In this document: one piece after another, positions 1 through 7,302 of the stretch | Position numbering within the stretch: position 1 is the first letter of the stretch | Layout of the letters: each line of letters opens with the position of its first letter | Assembly: GCA_025997955.1 (NCBI GenBank) | Contig: BNVH01000037.1 | Span: 1-34,433, forward strand | Length of the DNA: 34,433 nucleotides | Direction: 5' to 3' | Origin: Synergistales bacterium | GTDB taxonomy: Bacteria > Synergistota > Synergistia > Synergistales > Aminobacteriaceae | Position numbers and translations under genes: made by a program | Notes under the pieces: generated by a model | Databases searched by the model: none | The model's input: only the letters and a program-made list of their open reading frames with translations | What the model was told of the DNA's origin: nothing

Positions 1-250
1 ACAGTAATGAAAAGACTCTGTTGAATGTGTCGTGTGAAGGTATTCCGTTTGGCAAATCCAAAAAGGTACGAAACCACGCCTCTTTGCTTCTTCCGTAGAG
101 TTCAATGTCATTGAAGCCATTAGCTCCGCCGATAGTTGTGCATAGAGCGATAACCAGAATATCCATAAGTAAATGGTGTGTATAGGAATTTGAGCGCGGG
201 TCTTTAAGTTCTCCGAAATATTCGTGAATGCTTGTGGTTTTTAAAGACAT
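1..250 (-). mobile_element. ISAs1-family transposase, N-terminal part (cut by window edge)
   Basis: Reading leftward from the ATG at 250-248 gives 83 codons without a stop before the window ends. The peptide contains KDPRSNSYTHHLLMDILVI, then CTTIGGANGFNDIELYGR, then LPNGIPSHDTFNRVFSLL. This is the pattern of the DDE_Tnp_1-associated N-terminal domain of ISAs1/H-repeat transposases (family knowledge). A ribosome site (AAAGGGG) lies just upstream on the minus strand. The catalytic DDE part lies outside the window, so activity cannot be judged. A CAGGGC motif reading into the element at 348-343 is a plausible terminal inverted repeat, about 98 bp from the start codon. Confidence 0.88.
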
Positions 251-554
251 ATAGAGCTACCCCTTTCTTTTTATGGAATAGCTCTATTTTTATCACTTCT
301 TTTCTATAAGTTCAAGCTCTGGGTGTGATTTTTTATGCGTTTGCCCTGTCGAAAGACCCGCTTCGACGCGCAAATGGGGTTCAAAACGTAACTATAGAAC
401 ATTAGTGAAAATTCAAGAAAATGAGAATTAAGGACTTGCAAAATAAGTTGAGTCCATGTAAGCTCCTTCAAGAGGAAATTAAATCTAACTTATTTCTATG
501 ACAGGATAAAATGTCTCATTTACAGTGCTTATAACTGACGAAGGAGGGTTCCAT
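251..554. other. Intergenic region between IS transposase and M20 peptidase
   Basis: This gap of about 300 bases has no coding frame I trust. It holds the probable left end of the ISAs1 element (CAGGGC read leftward from 348), a small inverted repeat (GTCGAA at 348-353 with TTCGAC at 362-367), and copy 1 of a repeat at 387-478 shared with the region upstream of the peptide-binding protein at 25012. A strong ribosome site (AGGAGGG, 542-548) sits just before the peptidase ATG. Confidence 0.6.
387..478 (+). repeat. Dispersed ~92-bp repeat, copy 1 (upstream of M20 peptidase)
   Basis: It aligns with 24858-24948 at about nine in ten positions by eye, with one single-base gap. The core TTGCAAAATAAGTTGAGTCC and the following ATGTAAGCT are identical in both copies. 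The core could be a promoter: TTGCAA, 17-base spacer, TAAGCT. GGACT (431-435) can pair with AGTCC (450-455 region); in copy 2 the A-U pair becomes G-U, so pairing is kept. Each copy ends roughly 60-80 bp before a start codon on the same strand. A relic of a mobile element is an equally valid reading, because copy 1 lies beside an ISAs1 end. Confidence 0.75.
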
Positions 555-1712
555 ATGAAGGCGATACAGGAAAAGGCGTTCCGGTTTATCGACGCGAAAC
601 GGGACGAAATGATCAAAACGTGGGAAAAGTTAGTCAATATGGAAAGTGGTACCCTGCATAAGGAAGACATCGACAAAGTGGCGATGTTTTTGAAGGAAAC
701 GGCGGAGTCCTTTGGGGGACACGCGCGTCTCGTGGAGTTTCAACAGGCCGGCAACGGGCTCGTCGTGGAATTCGGGAACCCCACAGACAAGCCTCAAGTG
801 TGTTTCCTGGGTCACTTCGACACGGTATTTCCTCACGGCACGGTGAGCAAACGCCCCTTTAAGATTGAGGAGGGAAGGGCTTACGGCCCCGGCGTTCTCG
901 ACATGAAAGCGGGAGTCGTGATTCAGCTTTACGTGGCCAAGGCCCTGATAGAGGCGGGGTATTCCGACCGTCAGATTCGTGTAGTCCTAGCGGGAGACGA
1001 GGAAATGGGACACCCGAAGTCCGATATGTCACGGGTGTTCGAGGAAGAGTGCGCGGGGGCGGTTGCCGCCTTTAACTTTGAAACGGGCGACGTCAGTAAC
1101 GCTCTGGTGGTGGGTCGTAAGGGAACGGCCACCTATGACATCGCGGTTCAGGGAATATCTGTTCACGCCGGCAGGGAGCCGGAAAAAGGGCGCAGCGCTA
1201 TACTGGAGATGGCTCATAAGATAATTGCCATCCAGGCTCTGACGGACTACGAAAAGGGCGTCACGTTCAACGTAGGGACCGTGAAGGGCGGAACAGTGCG
1301 CAACGCCGTGCCCGATCACGCCGAAATCGAGGTTGACGTCCGGGTGATGGAGAGTGAACAATTAGACGAGGTGGACAAAAAAATAACGGACGTAGTCGCC
1401 CACACATATGTGGAGGGAACGACCACGACTTGCGCCCGCGGAGTGGGCATTATGCCCATGCTCCGTACTGCCGGAAACGAGAAACTTTTCGAGCTCGTCC
1501 GACGCGTTTCGGAAGAGCTGGGCTTAGAGACGCCCCATCCCGTCATCTCAGGGGGCGGTTCCGACTCCGCTTACTCCGTAAGGGCAGGTGTTCCCACCGT
1601 CGACCAGATGGGCGTCAAGGGACAGTGGAACCACTCCGACCGGGAATACGCCGTGGTCGATACGCTCTTCGAAAGGGCCAAACTCGCCTTGGCCTGCGTC
1701 CTTGCGCTGTAG
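555..1712 (+). CDS. M20 family metallopeptidase (carboxypeptidase G2-like)
   Basis: The 385-residue product carries the M20 zinc-peptidase signature set: GHFDTVFPHGT (H-x-D metal site), GPGVLDMKAG (bridging Asp), GDEEMGHPKS (catalytic Glu and metal Glu), FNFETGD, a dimerisation-domain stretch around VQGISVHAGREPEKGRSA, and GGGSDSAYS plus WNHSDREYA near the C-terminus for the last histidine. Members hydrolyse C-terminal or small-peptide bonds, often releasing glutamate; the exact substrate cannot be read here. The ATG at 555 is preferred over the upstream in-frame ATG at 525 because AGGAGGG ends six bases before it. No signal peptide is seen, so it is probably cytoplasmic. It is transcribed alone and faces the regulator gene at 1821. 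The shared repeat at 387-478 may carry its control signals. Confidence 0.9.
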   Translation: MKAIQEKAFRFIDAKRDEMIKTWEKLVNMESGTLHKEDIDKVAMFLKETAESFGGHARLVEFQQAGNGLVVEFGNPTDKPQVCFLGHFDTVFPHGTVSKRPFKIEEGRAYGPGVLDMKAGVVIQLYVAKALIEAGYSDRQIRVVLAGDEEMGHPKSDMSRVFEEECAGAVAAFNFETGDVSNALVVGRKGTATYDIAVQGISVHAGREPEKGRSAILEMAHKIIAIQALTDYEKGVTFNVGTVKGGTVRNAVPDHAEIEVDVRVMESEQLDEVDKKITDVVAHTYVEGTTTTCARGVGIMPMLRTAGNEKLFELVRRVSEELGLETPHPVISGGGSDSAYSVRAGVPTVDQMGVKGQWNHSDREYAVVDTLFERAKLALACVLAL

Positions 1713-1778
1713 AGATCTTCGGGCGGAGTCGACCTCTTAGGCAAAGCCTTCGTAACTGTGAGTAGCGGACATGATTTT

Positions 1779-1819
1779 CCCCCGTTCGAGGACGGAGTTC
1801 ACCTGTCATAGAACGGGGG
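1779..1819. terminator. Possible bidirectional terminator between convergent genes
   Basis: CCCCCGTTC at 1779-1787 is the exact reverse complement of GAACGGGGG at 1811-1819, with a 23-base loop. It lies between the stop codons of two convergent genes. Neither side has a clean T-tract, so the call is weak. Confidence 0.35.
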
Positions 1820-1820
1820 T

Positions 1821-3152
1821 TCAATACACCTCCGAGTCTAAATTGAGCATGAATAGCCTCGAAGGACGTCCGCTCTTATCCATGAGGCGTTTGCCGACAA
1901 CTTTGACAAAATTGTGTTGCTCTAAGTTCTGCAGTATCTTGTTTACATGCCGTTTACTGAGCGTTAGCCCTTCGGCAAGCGCATGGGACGTGAACGTTCC
2001 CTGAGGGCAATAGTTTAAAACGAAACAACGCAGTTTGTAGAGCGTGTTGACGCTGATGCCGGTAAGTTCGGACGCTCTCAGCAGTTTACCATCTATAGAA
2101 GGTTCTTTTCTGTCGCGACCGGCGGACGCGCTGAAAAAAGGGCCTATGAAGTTTCTGTCATTCAAGCATACATACGCGCTGTTGCAAGAATGCCCTTTGG
2201 CTTTCAGCATGGCGGCCACAGCGTTACTTTTTGCGCCCGCCACCGTATCACCGTGCCCAACGCCAATCGAAACGGTATATAGAGTTTCGCGTTCCATCAA
2301 GTTCAGCAACTCGAAATTTTTGTAATAGTCGGTTTCCATCTCGATAATTTCCTTGGTCGAAAACAGCAAATAGTCCCGAAGGGAGGCCTCTAACACAGTC
2401 GCTTGCAGGCGCCCGGCATAACGATAAATTTGTTGCGCGATCTTCATTTTTTCAAACATAAACAGGTCGTCTCTTTCCTGCATGACGGAATGGTCCGACG
2501 GAAAGTCTATCGTTATCAAAAATACGCTGAGTCGTCCTTTCGCCTCTTCCCTCGCGCGGTAAAACTGCTGTATGAAGTACAACTGTTCTCGTATAACGTC
2601 TCGCGTCGAAACAATGTATATATTAGGCAAATATTCCATATCCAATTGCAGATGCACTTTGTAAAGACACGTACAACAGGCCGTCGCTTCCTGAGTCCGT
2701 AAATTGTTTTTGTGAAATTTCAAAGCGTCTTCGCTGTAAGTGCCGCTCAGCATATTATCCTTGAAGACTAAGAGCGGTTTTTCCAGGACGTATCCCAATT
2801 CGTCGTAAATTTCAAGAAGCAGCGATTCATCGTAACTGTCAAAGCTGAGCTTGGAAACATCCCAGCCTTTTCGAATAACGCTCAAAAGAGCGCATAATAT
2901 GGTGCTGCCGGCCCTGGGCAGCTGTATCCACAAGGTTTCTCGCCGCAGGCGCGCGTTAGCGTAAGCCATAGCCACATGACCACCGAAAATAATCGCGTCG
3001 AATTCCCTTTGGCGCTCTTCGACCAAATCAGGGACATCATCAAAGCTGTCGTAAATCAAATATTGCACTGACAGATGCGGAAAATCCGATTCCGCGACGT
3101 TTTTGAATTTGCAGTACAAAGGACTTTTTGGAGCAACGAACGCAACCTTCAT
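1821..3152 (-). CDS. Transcriptional regulator: sensor-like N-terminus, GGDEF-like domain, C-terminal helix-turn-helix
   Basis: The 443-residue protein begins at the ATG at 3152, preceded by GAAGAGG; an in-frame start at 3206 has no ribosome site. Residues 1-170 look like an alpha/beta sensor domain similar in style to PrpR-N (AFVAPKS, then FDAIIFGGHVAMA). Residues about 235-340 resemble a degenerate GGDEF-like domain: YTVSIGVGHGDTVAGAKSNA followed by an AAMLKAKG helix. Residues about 355-440 form a winged helix (SELTGISVNTLYKLR, then AEGLTLSKRHVNKILQNLEQ). No GGDEF catalytic motif is visible, so cyclic-di-GMP synthesis is unlikely. It lies downstream of and in line with the D-aminoacylase/membrane-protein genes and probably controls them (inference). 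The domain reading is from pattern only. Confidence 0.6.
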   Translation of the reverse strand: MKVAFVAPKSPLYCKFKNVAESDFPHLSVQYLIYDSFDDVPDLVEERQREFDAIIFGGHVAMAYANARLRRETLWIQLPRAGSTILCALLSVIRKGWDVSKLSFDSYDESLLLEIYDELGYVLEKPLLVFKDNMLSGTYSEDALKFHKNNLRTQEATACCTCLYKVHLQLDMEYLPNIYIVSTRDVIREQLYFIQQFYRAREEAKGRLSVFLITIDFPSDHSVMQERDDLFMFEKMKIAQQIYRYAGRLQATVLEASLRDYLLFSTKEIIEMETDYYKNFELLNLMERETLYTVSIGVGHGDTVAGAKSNAVAAMLKAKGHSCNSAYVCLNDRNFIGPFFSASAGRDRKEPSIDGKLLRASELTGISVNTLYKLRCFVLNYCPQGTFTSHALAEGLTLSKRHVNKILQNLEQHNFVKVVGKRLMDKSGRPSRLFMLNLDSEVY

Positions 3153-3225
3153 TGCCTCTTCACGCCCCTTTTCCCATATAAAAAATCCCACCGCCAAGAT
3201 ATACATTCGGGAATCTGTTTTGAAT

Positions 3226-3266
3226 ATAATTTAGGGCAGCCGGTTTAACCGGCTGCCCTAAATTAT
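3226..3266. terminator. Perfect 41-base palindrome, probable terminator
   Basis: Two 20-base arms (3226-3245 and 3247-3266) are exact reverse complements around a single central base. The GC core GGGCAGCCGG/CCGGCTGCCC with AT-rich outer arms would form a strong hairpin on either strand. It lies between the stop of the D-aminoacylase (3320) and the regulator start (3152), where it could end or attenuate the leftward transcript. The perfect outer arms also leave open a protein-binding site. Confidence 0.6.
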
Positions 3267-3319
3267 ATAACATAATACCACTAAAACGATATTCGGCGAC
3301 GTAAACTACGGTGGCTTTC

Positions 3320-4933
3320 TCAGCGCTTGCCCAGACGAACGCTTTTACCGAGAATTTGGCCGTTAAAAATATTATCCTCTATCAGCACGACGCCATTTTT
3401 GATAATGTAACGGATACCCTCCGGCTTCTGATACGGGGAAGCGAACGTAGCCTTGTCCGCGATTTTGTCATAATCGAACACGACAAAATCAGCCAGCAAT
3501 CCTTTTTTAACGAGGCCTCTGTCCGTAAATCCGAAACGCGAAGCGGCAAAGCCGGACATTTTATATACAGCCGTCTCCAAATCCAATACATGATCTTCTC
3601 TGACGTATTTCGCCAACACCCTTGGAAAGGTTGAGAGACAACGAGGATGAGGTTTGCCCTGAAGGCGAGGCTCGGTATAACTGCAAGCGAAACCGTCGGA
3701 GCCTATCATGGACAGGGGATGTTGCATTATCCTTATATGATCTTCTAGGGAAGAACCGTATATGATAACCGACGCTTCCGCTTTCTCTTTTAAAATAACA
3801 CTCAACAAAGCGTCGATAGGAGCGACGTTCCGCTCCGCGGCGAGCTGAGCTATGCTTTTACCCTCTACGCTGTGGTCTTCTTTGGCGGAACTGAAAGCTA
3901 TTCCGTCCCATCCCGAAAAATGTATAAAGCTGTCCCAATCCGGGAGCCCTTCTTCCATTTCCACGCGGAAACGATCACGATTTTCAGCGTTTGCCAGACG
4001 CTCAAGCATGGCGTTTACTCCCCCGACCGTCGCCCATCTGGGAACTAATGACGAAATCTGAGAATAGCCGGCGACGTAAGGATAAAGGTCGCATGTGACG
4101 TCTATGCCTATTCCTCTGGCGTATTCCATGGCCGCCAGAGTTTTTCTGGAAAGCCCTGTGTTGATACCCCCCCGGACTTTATGATGGCTAATGTGGACTT
4201 TACAGCCGCTTTCGCGTCCGATTTCTATCGCTTCCTCGATGGCGTCCATCAGCGAGTTGCCCTCGCTGCGCAAATGCGTGGTATAGACAGCTTCGTGTTC
4301 CTTCACCACTTTACAAAGCTCTATAAGCTCTCCGGTTTTTGTGAAAATTCCAGGCGGATAAATCAACCCGCTAGACATGCCGACAGTTCCTTCTCGCATG
4401 GCGTTGTCCACAAGTTTTTTCATCTCTTCCAGCTGAACCTTCGTCGGTTCGGCGTCGCTCATTCCAAGCACCGCTAAGCGTACAGTCCCCTGTCCTAAAA
4501 GCGTGGCGATGTCCGTGATGAACCCCTGACGGTCAATGATGTCAAACCAGTCTCCCATACTCTTCCAGTCCCATCCAAGTACTATCCCTTTGGGAGTATA
4601 AGCGTCCAAGTAGCGTTTCAAAAGGTCGATTGTCTCGCCATTAACTGGGGCGTTGGATTTTCCGCAATTTCCGGACACTTGGGTAGTGACTCCCTGGAAA
4701 AGCGAGTTTTCAGGGTCGTTCTTGGCCGTGGCTATGATGTCCGTGTGAGTGTGCGTGTCTATAAACCCCGGAGCCACTATCAACCCATCAATATCCAAAA
4801 CTTTTTTGCCCTCGTGAGCGGCAAATTTTCCTACCCCGGCGATAATTTCATTTTTAATGGCCACATCGGCCCTATACCACGGAGATCCAGTGCCGTCCAC
4901 GATAATTCCGTTTTTTAAAATCAAGTCATACAC
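3320..4933 (-). CDS. N-acyl-D-amino-acid deacylase (D-aminoacylase, amidohydrolase superfamily)
   Basis: The 537-residue protein hydrolyses N-acyl-D-amino acids (or related N-terminal acyl/D-residue bonds) to the free D-amino acid. Metal-site residues of the D-aminoacylase subgroup are visible: APGFIDTHTHTD (H61, H63), SGNCG (C90, the unusual cysteine ligand), THLRSEG (H220), VHISHH (H250) and MIGSDGFA (D413, catalytic Asp). Length and motif spacing match characterised D-aminoacylases closely. The start is GTG at 4933, with AGGAGGAGG seven bases upstream. It lies 32 bp after the upstream membrane-protein gene, so all three are probably one transcript. Dihydroorotase or hydantoinase is unlikely because the GNCG ligand is present. 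No signal peptide, hence cytoplasmic; the substrate is presumably imported. Confidence 0.9.
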   Translation of the reverse strand: MYDLILKNGIIVDGTGSPWYRADVAIKNEIIAGVGKFAAHEGKKVLDIDGLIVAPGFIDTHTHTDIIATAKNDPENSLFQGVTTQVSGNCGKSNAPVNGETIDLLKRYLDAYTPKGIVLGWDWKSMGDWFDIIDRQGFITDIATLLGQGTVRLAVLGMSDAEPTKVQLEEMKKLVDNAMREGTVGMSSGLIYPPGIFTKTGELIELCKVVKEHEAVYTTHLRSEGNSLMDAIEEAIEIGRESGCKVHISHHKVRGGINTGLSRKTLAAMEYARGIGIDVTCDLYPYVAGYSQISSLVPRWATVGGVNAMLERLANAENRDRFRVEMEEGLPDWDSFIHFSGWDGIAFSSAKEDHSVEGKSIAQLAAERNVAPIDALLSVILKEKAEASVIIYGSSLEDHIRIMQHPLSMIGSDGFACSYTEPRLQGKPHPRCLSTFPRVLAKYVREDHVLDLETAVYKMSGFAASRFGFTDRGLVKKGLLADFVVFDYDKIADKATFASPYQKPEGIRYIIKNGVVLIEDNIFNGQILGKSVRLGKR

Positions 4934-4965
4934 TTTACATACCTCCTCCTGTAAACCGTCGAAAA

Positions 4966-5625
4966 CTATTTCTTTCTACTGTCAAGTTTGTAGACTAAAT
5001 TCCCAAAAGTAATGCCGCCCGCGACAATCAGAAGAGTCTGAGCCCAACCTGGAATAGGCACGTACAAGAGACTCCCCAAAGCAAACAGAATAGTCAGGAT
5101 TCCCGTGAGAAGATTTTTGGAGGATAAATCGGCGTAGACCGCGCCAAAAACGGCGGGGAGCATGAAAGCGAAAGCGCGCTTGACCGCGTCCGGAAGCATT
5201 GCGACAATCTGCGCGCCGACAAAGGCGAAAATTGTTATCAAAGTAACGCAGACAAAGACAGAAACAATAATGCCCATAGTACGGATAACTTCCGCTTCCT
5301 GAGTTCCGTCTTCATACTCGGCAACCTTGTGGGCCATTGTCGCGGCCGGACTCTTTATATCCGCCACGCTGCCCGACAACCACCCGACGTAGTTGCCGGC
5401 CGTTCCCATCAGCGGGAAAAAAGAAATGGGCTGAATTAGCCAACTTATTCCATAAACAGACGCGACAAGTCCCCAAATTTTCAGCATGTCCGCAAATGGG
5501 GGAATAGCGTCATACCTTATCCACAAATAAAGGCAAGGAATAAAGTTAGCCATGATTCCTCCAAGCAGGGTCACAACTCCCAGCTTAACGCAACGTTCAG
5601 AAAAACTGTAATTTGTGTTGGTCAT
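4966..5625 (-). CDS. Integral membrane protein, second of a pair
   Basis: The 219-residue protein has about five to six hydrophobic segments: around 14-33, 48-75, 112-140, 150-170, 172-190 and 195-212. A polar stretch in the middle (VADIKSPAATMAHKVAEYEDGTQ, shortened here) probably faces the cytoplasm or periplasm. I do not recognise the family firmly. It starts 27 bp after the stop of the other membrane gene (5652) and ends 32 bp before the D-aminoacylase, so the three genes form one operon. The simplest inference is a two-component permease that brings in the deacylase substrate or exports a product. ATG 5625 is preceded by a GGAGG-like site. Confidence 0.7.
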   Translation of the reverse strand: MTNTNYSFSERCVKLGVVTLLGGIMANFIPCLYLWIRYDAIPPFADMLKIWGLVASVYGISWLIQPISFFPLMGTAGNYVGWLSGSVADIKSPAATMAHKVAEYEDGTQEAEVIRTMGIIVSVFVCVTLITIFAFVGAQIVAMLPDAVKRAFAFMLPAVFGAVYADLSSKNLLTGILTILFALGSLLYVPIPGWAQTLLIVAGGITFGNLVYKLDSRKK

Positions 5626-5651
5626 TTTTACATCCTCCGACTTTTAGCCAG

Positions 5652-6353
5652 TTAGATTAAAGACGCTGCGGCCATTCCCACAATCATGGCTATACCAAGA
5701 GAAAACTCTCTTAAATGTTTTACCTTCGAGAGTCCATATGTTATCAGCAACATTGCGAGGGCCGCGGCTACCGCGCTGACATCTTTTTTGACGGCGTGGT
5801 TCACCACGATCTGATTCGCCAGAAGGTAGGCAAAAAGCCCTACGGAAGCTCCTGTAGTGCAGTAAGTTATTCTTTTCACACTGTATTTTTTACCGAGAGA
5901 AGTCACTATTCCCGACATTCTGTGGGTTAAAATTACGGCGAAAAACATCCATCCTACGTTATTGAGAGCCATGCCCCACATCGAATAGGAGTACGCCACG
6001 AGGTCGTAGTCAGGGGAGCTCGGGTCCACGCCTATAACTTTTGAGGCAATAGTCAAAGCGCCCAACTCGCTACGGGCGGCTCCCACATCGCATAAACGCA
6101 TCCACGCGGTAGGCACGCCCACGATCATAACCAGGCCTATCATTATTATGGCTGGGCTCAGCGCCGGTCCGATAGTAGTAAAAAAAGCGGCCCGCATGGC
6201 GCCCATGTAACGCTCCCTCGGAATTCCCAATACGTTGGCGCCCTTTAAGGCTTCACGCATAAACAGCGTGCATTGGACAATAATTACAAGCACCATGACA
6301 CCCGACGCTACCCACATTCCCAGGCCGTTCTGAATTTCTTTCAACGCGTCCAA
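5652..6353 (-). CDS. Integral membrane protein, first of a pair (DUF5058-like)
   Basis: The 233-residue protein has an N-terminal out-in hydrophobic segment followed by EALKGANVLGIPRERYMGAM and several further membrane segments (about 45-75, 125-150, 165-190, 195-230). The pattern recalls DUF5058-type proteins, found in pairs with a second small membrane protein; this family call is from memory. I chose a TTG start at 6353 because GGGGAGGT lies six bases upstream. The longer reading frame, beginning near 6482, has no ribosome site and its extra residues are not membrane-like. It is the first gene of a leftward operon with the 219-residue partner and the D-aminoacylase. A transport role is inferred, not shown. 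Confidence 0.7.
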   Translation of the reverse strand: MDALKEIQNGLGMWVASGVMVLVIIVQCTLFMREALKGANVLGIPRERYMGAMRAAFFTTIGPALSPAIIMIGLVMIVGVPTAWMRLCDVGAARSELGALTIASKVIGVDPSSPDYDLVAYSYSMWGMALNNVGWMFFAVILTHRMSGIVTSLGKKYSVKRITYCTTGASVGLFAYLLANQIVVNHAVKKDVSAVAAALAMLLITYGLSKVKHLREFSLGIAMIVGMAAASLI

Positions 6354-6389
6354 CTGAATACCTCCCCTTAGATTACATAAATTTTGAAC

Positions 6390-6412
6390 ATTACGATAAA
6401 ACCTCTCGTAAT
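6390..6412. promoter_or_regulatory. Inverted repeat, candidate operator upstream of membrane-pair operon
   Basis: ATTACGA (6390-6396) and TCGTAAT (6406-6412) are exact reverse complements nine bases apart. They lie 37-59 bases upstream of the TTG start at 6353. Position and symmetry suit a repressor or activator site, possibly for the regulator at 1821-3152. A small RNA hairpin is the alternative. Confidence 0.35.
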
Positions 6413-6532
6413 TTTTTATAGTATATACATCGCAACGACTCCCTAATAGAACTTTAATGCGACTTAAATGAATGGGACGCAAAATTTTTCACACAAATCA
6501 AATTTGCGAAAAAAGCAAGACAGACATATGCG

Positions 6533-6561
6533 TTGACATTTGCTGGCGCGCAATTCATAAT
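6533..6561 (+). promoter_or_regulatory. Sigma70-type promoter of the dhaL operon
   Basis: TTGACA at 6533-6538 matches the -35 consensus exactly. A 17-base spacer leads to CATAAT at 6556-6561, five of six in the -10 box. Transcription would start near 6568, giving a leader of about 100 bases before the dhaL ATG at 6670. It is the best promoter match in the window. Confidence 0.75.
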
Positions 6562-6669
6562 GGCCTTAGTTCAATTTTCTCCGCTCTGCATACAAATTTC
6601 TTTATATATATGAATTGTTCGAGAAATATAGATATGGCATCTTCACTCAAAAAACGCGAGGTGTTGTAT

Positions 6670-7302
6670 ATGTTGCTTTCAAGAGATTCTCTTTCTTTCA
6701 TGTTTCGCTCCGCAGCCTTGCTCTGGCAAAAAAATGCCGCGCGTCTTGGCGAGATAGACTCCCGCTTCGGCGACGGAGACCACGGCGTCACAGTCAGCAA
6801 AATGGCGTCAGCTATAGTATCGCGTATCGACGGTCTCAAAGACGAAAGCATAAAGGGCTTCTTAGAGGCTTTGAGCGCCGACATAATGGCTATAAATGGC
6901 GGCAGCGCCGGGCCTCTTTACGGCACATTCTTTGAGGGGCTTGCCGCGCCCTTGTCTGATGAAACGGAGATTGACGCCGCCTTGCTGAAAGCGATGCTCG
7001 CCGGTGGCATCGGCGCGCTTTTTGATATAACAAAGGCGCGCGTGGGCGATAAAACAATGATGGACGCGTTAATACCGGCCGTCGAGGCGGCGCGGACCGC
7101 GGACGACGACGTTTTGGCGGTCATTGCGGCTGCGACAAAGGCGTCGGCGCAGGGGTGTAAGGACACCGAAAACATGGTATCGAAGTTCGGGCGCGCTCGC
7201 AGTTATGGCGAACAGACCCTCGGCGTCCCAGACGTCGGAGCGGTGAGCGCGGCCTTGCTGTTTGAGGGTTTCAATAATCTAAAGGAGGGGACAGTACAAT
7301 GA
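6670..7302 (+). CDS. dhaL: DhaL-type dihydroxyacetone kinase subunit (nucleotide-binding)
   Basis: The 210-residue product has the usual DhaL length. IDSRFGDGDHGVTVSKM (residues 29-45) gives the Asp triad that holds two magnesium ions and the nucleotide. INGGSAGPLYGTFF matches the conserved DhaL glycine-rich helix start, and GDKTMMDALIPA the third block. DhaL transfers phosphate to the ketose bound covalently on DhaK. The ATG at 6670 follows GAGGTG by six bases and gives the normal N-terminus. The stop overlaps the dhaK start by four bases (ATGA), so the subunits are translationally coupled. No DhaM (PTS donor) gene is present here, so an ATP-dependent kinase is possible. The partner genes suggest a substrate other than dihydroxyacetone. 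Confidence 0.9.
   Translation: MLLSRDSLSFMFRSAALLWQKNAARLGEIDSRFGDGDHGVTVSKMASAIVSRIDGLKDESIKGFLEALSADIMAINGGSAGPLYGTFFEGLAAPLSDETEIDAALLKAMLAGGIGALFDITKARVGDKTMMDALIPAVEAARTADDDVLAVIAAATKASAQGCKDTENMVSKFGRARSYGEQTLGVPDVGAVSAALLFEGFNNLKEGTVQ

Larger units (their letters stand above)
6354..6669. other. Divergent intergenic region (membrane-pair operon / dha operon)
   Basis: This 316-base AT-rich gap lies between two divergent operons. It contains the ribosome site of the leftward gene, the inverted repeat at 6390-6412 and a good rightward promoter at 6533-6561. I see no gene in it; a frame open on the plus strand from 6472 is an upstream extension of dhaL without a ribosome site. Confidence 0.6.
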
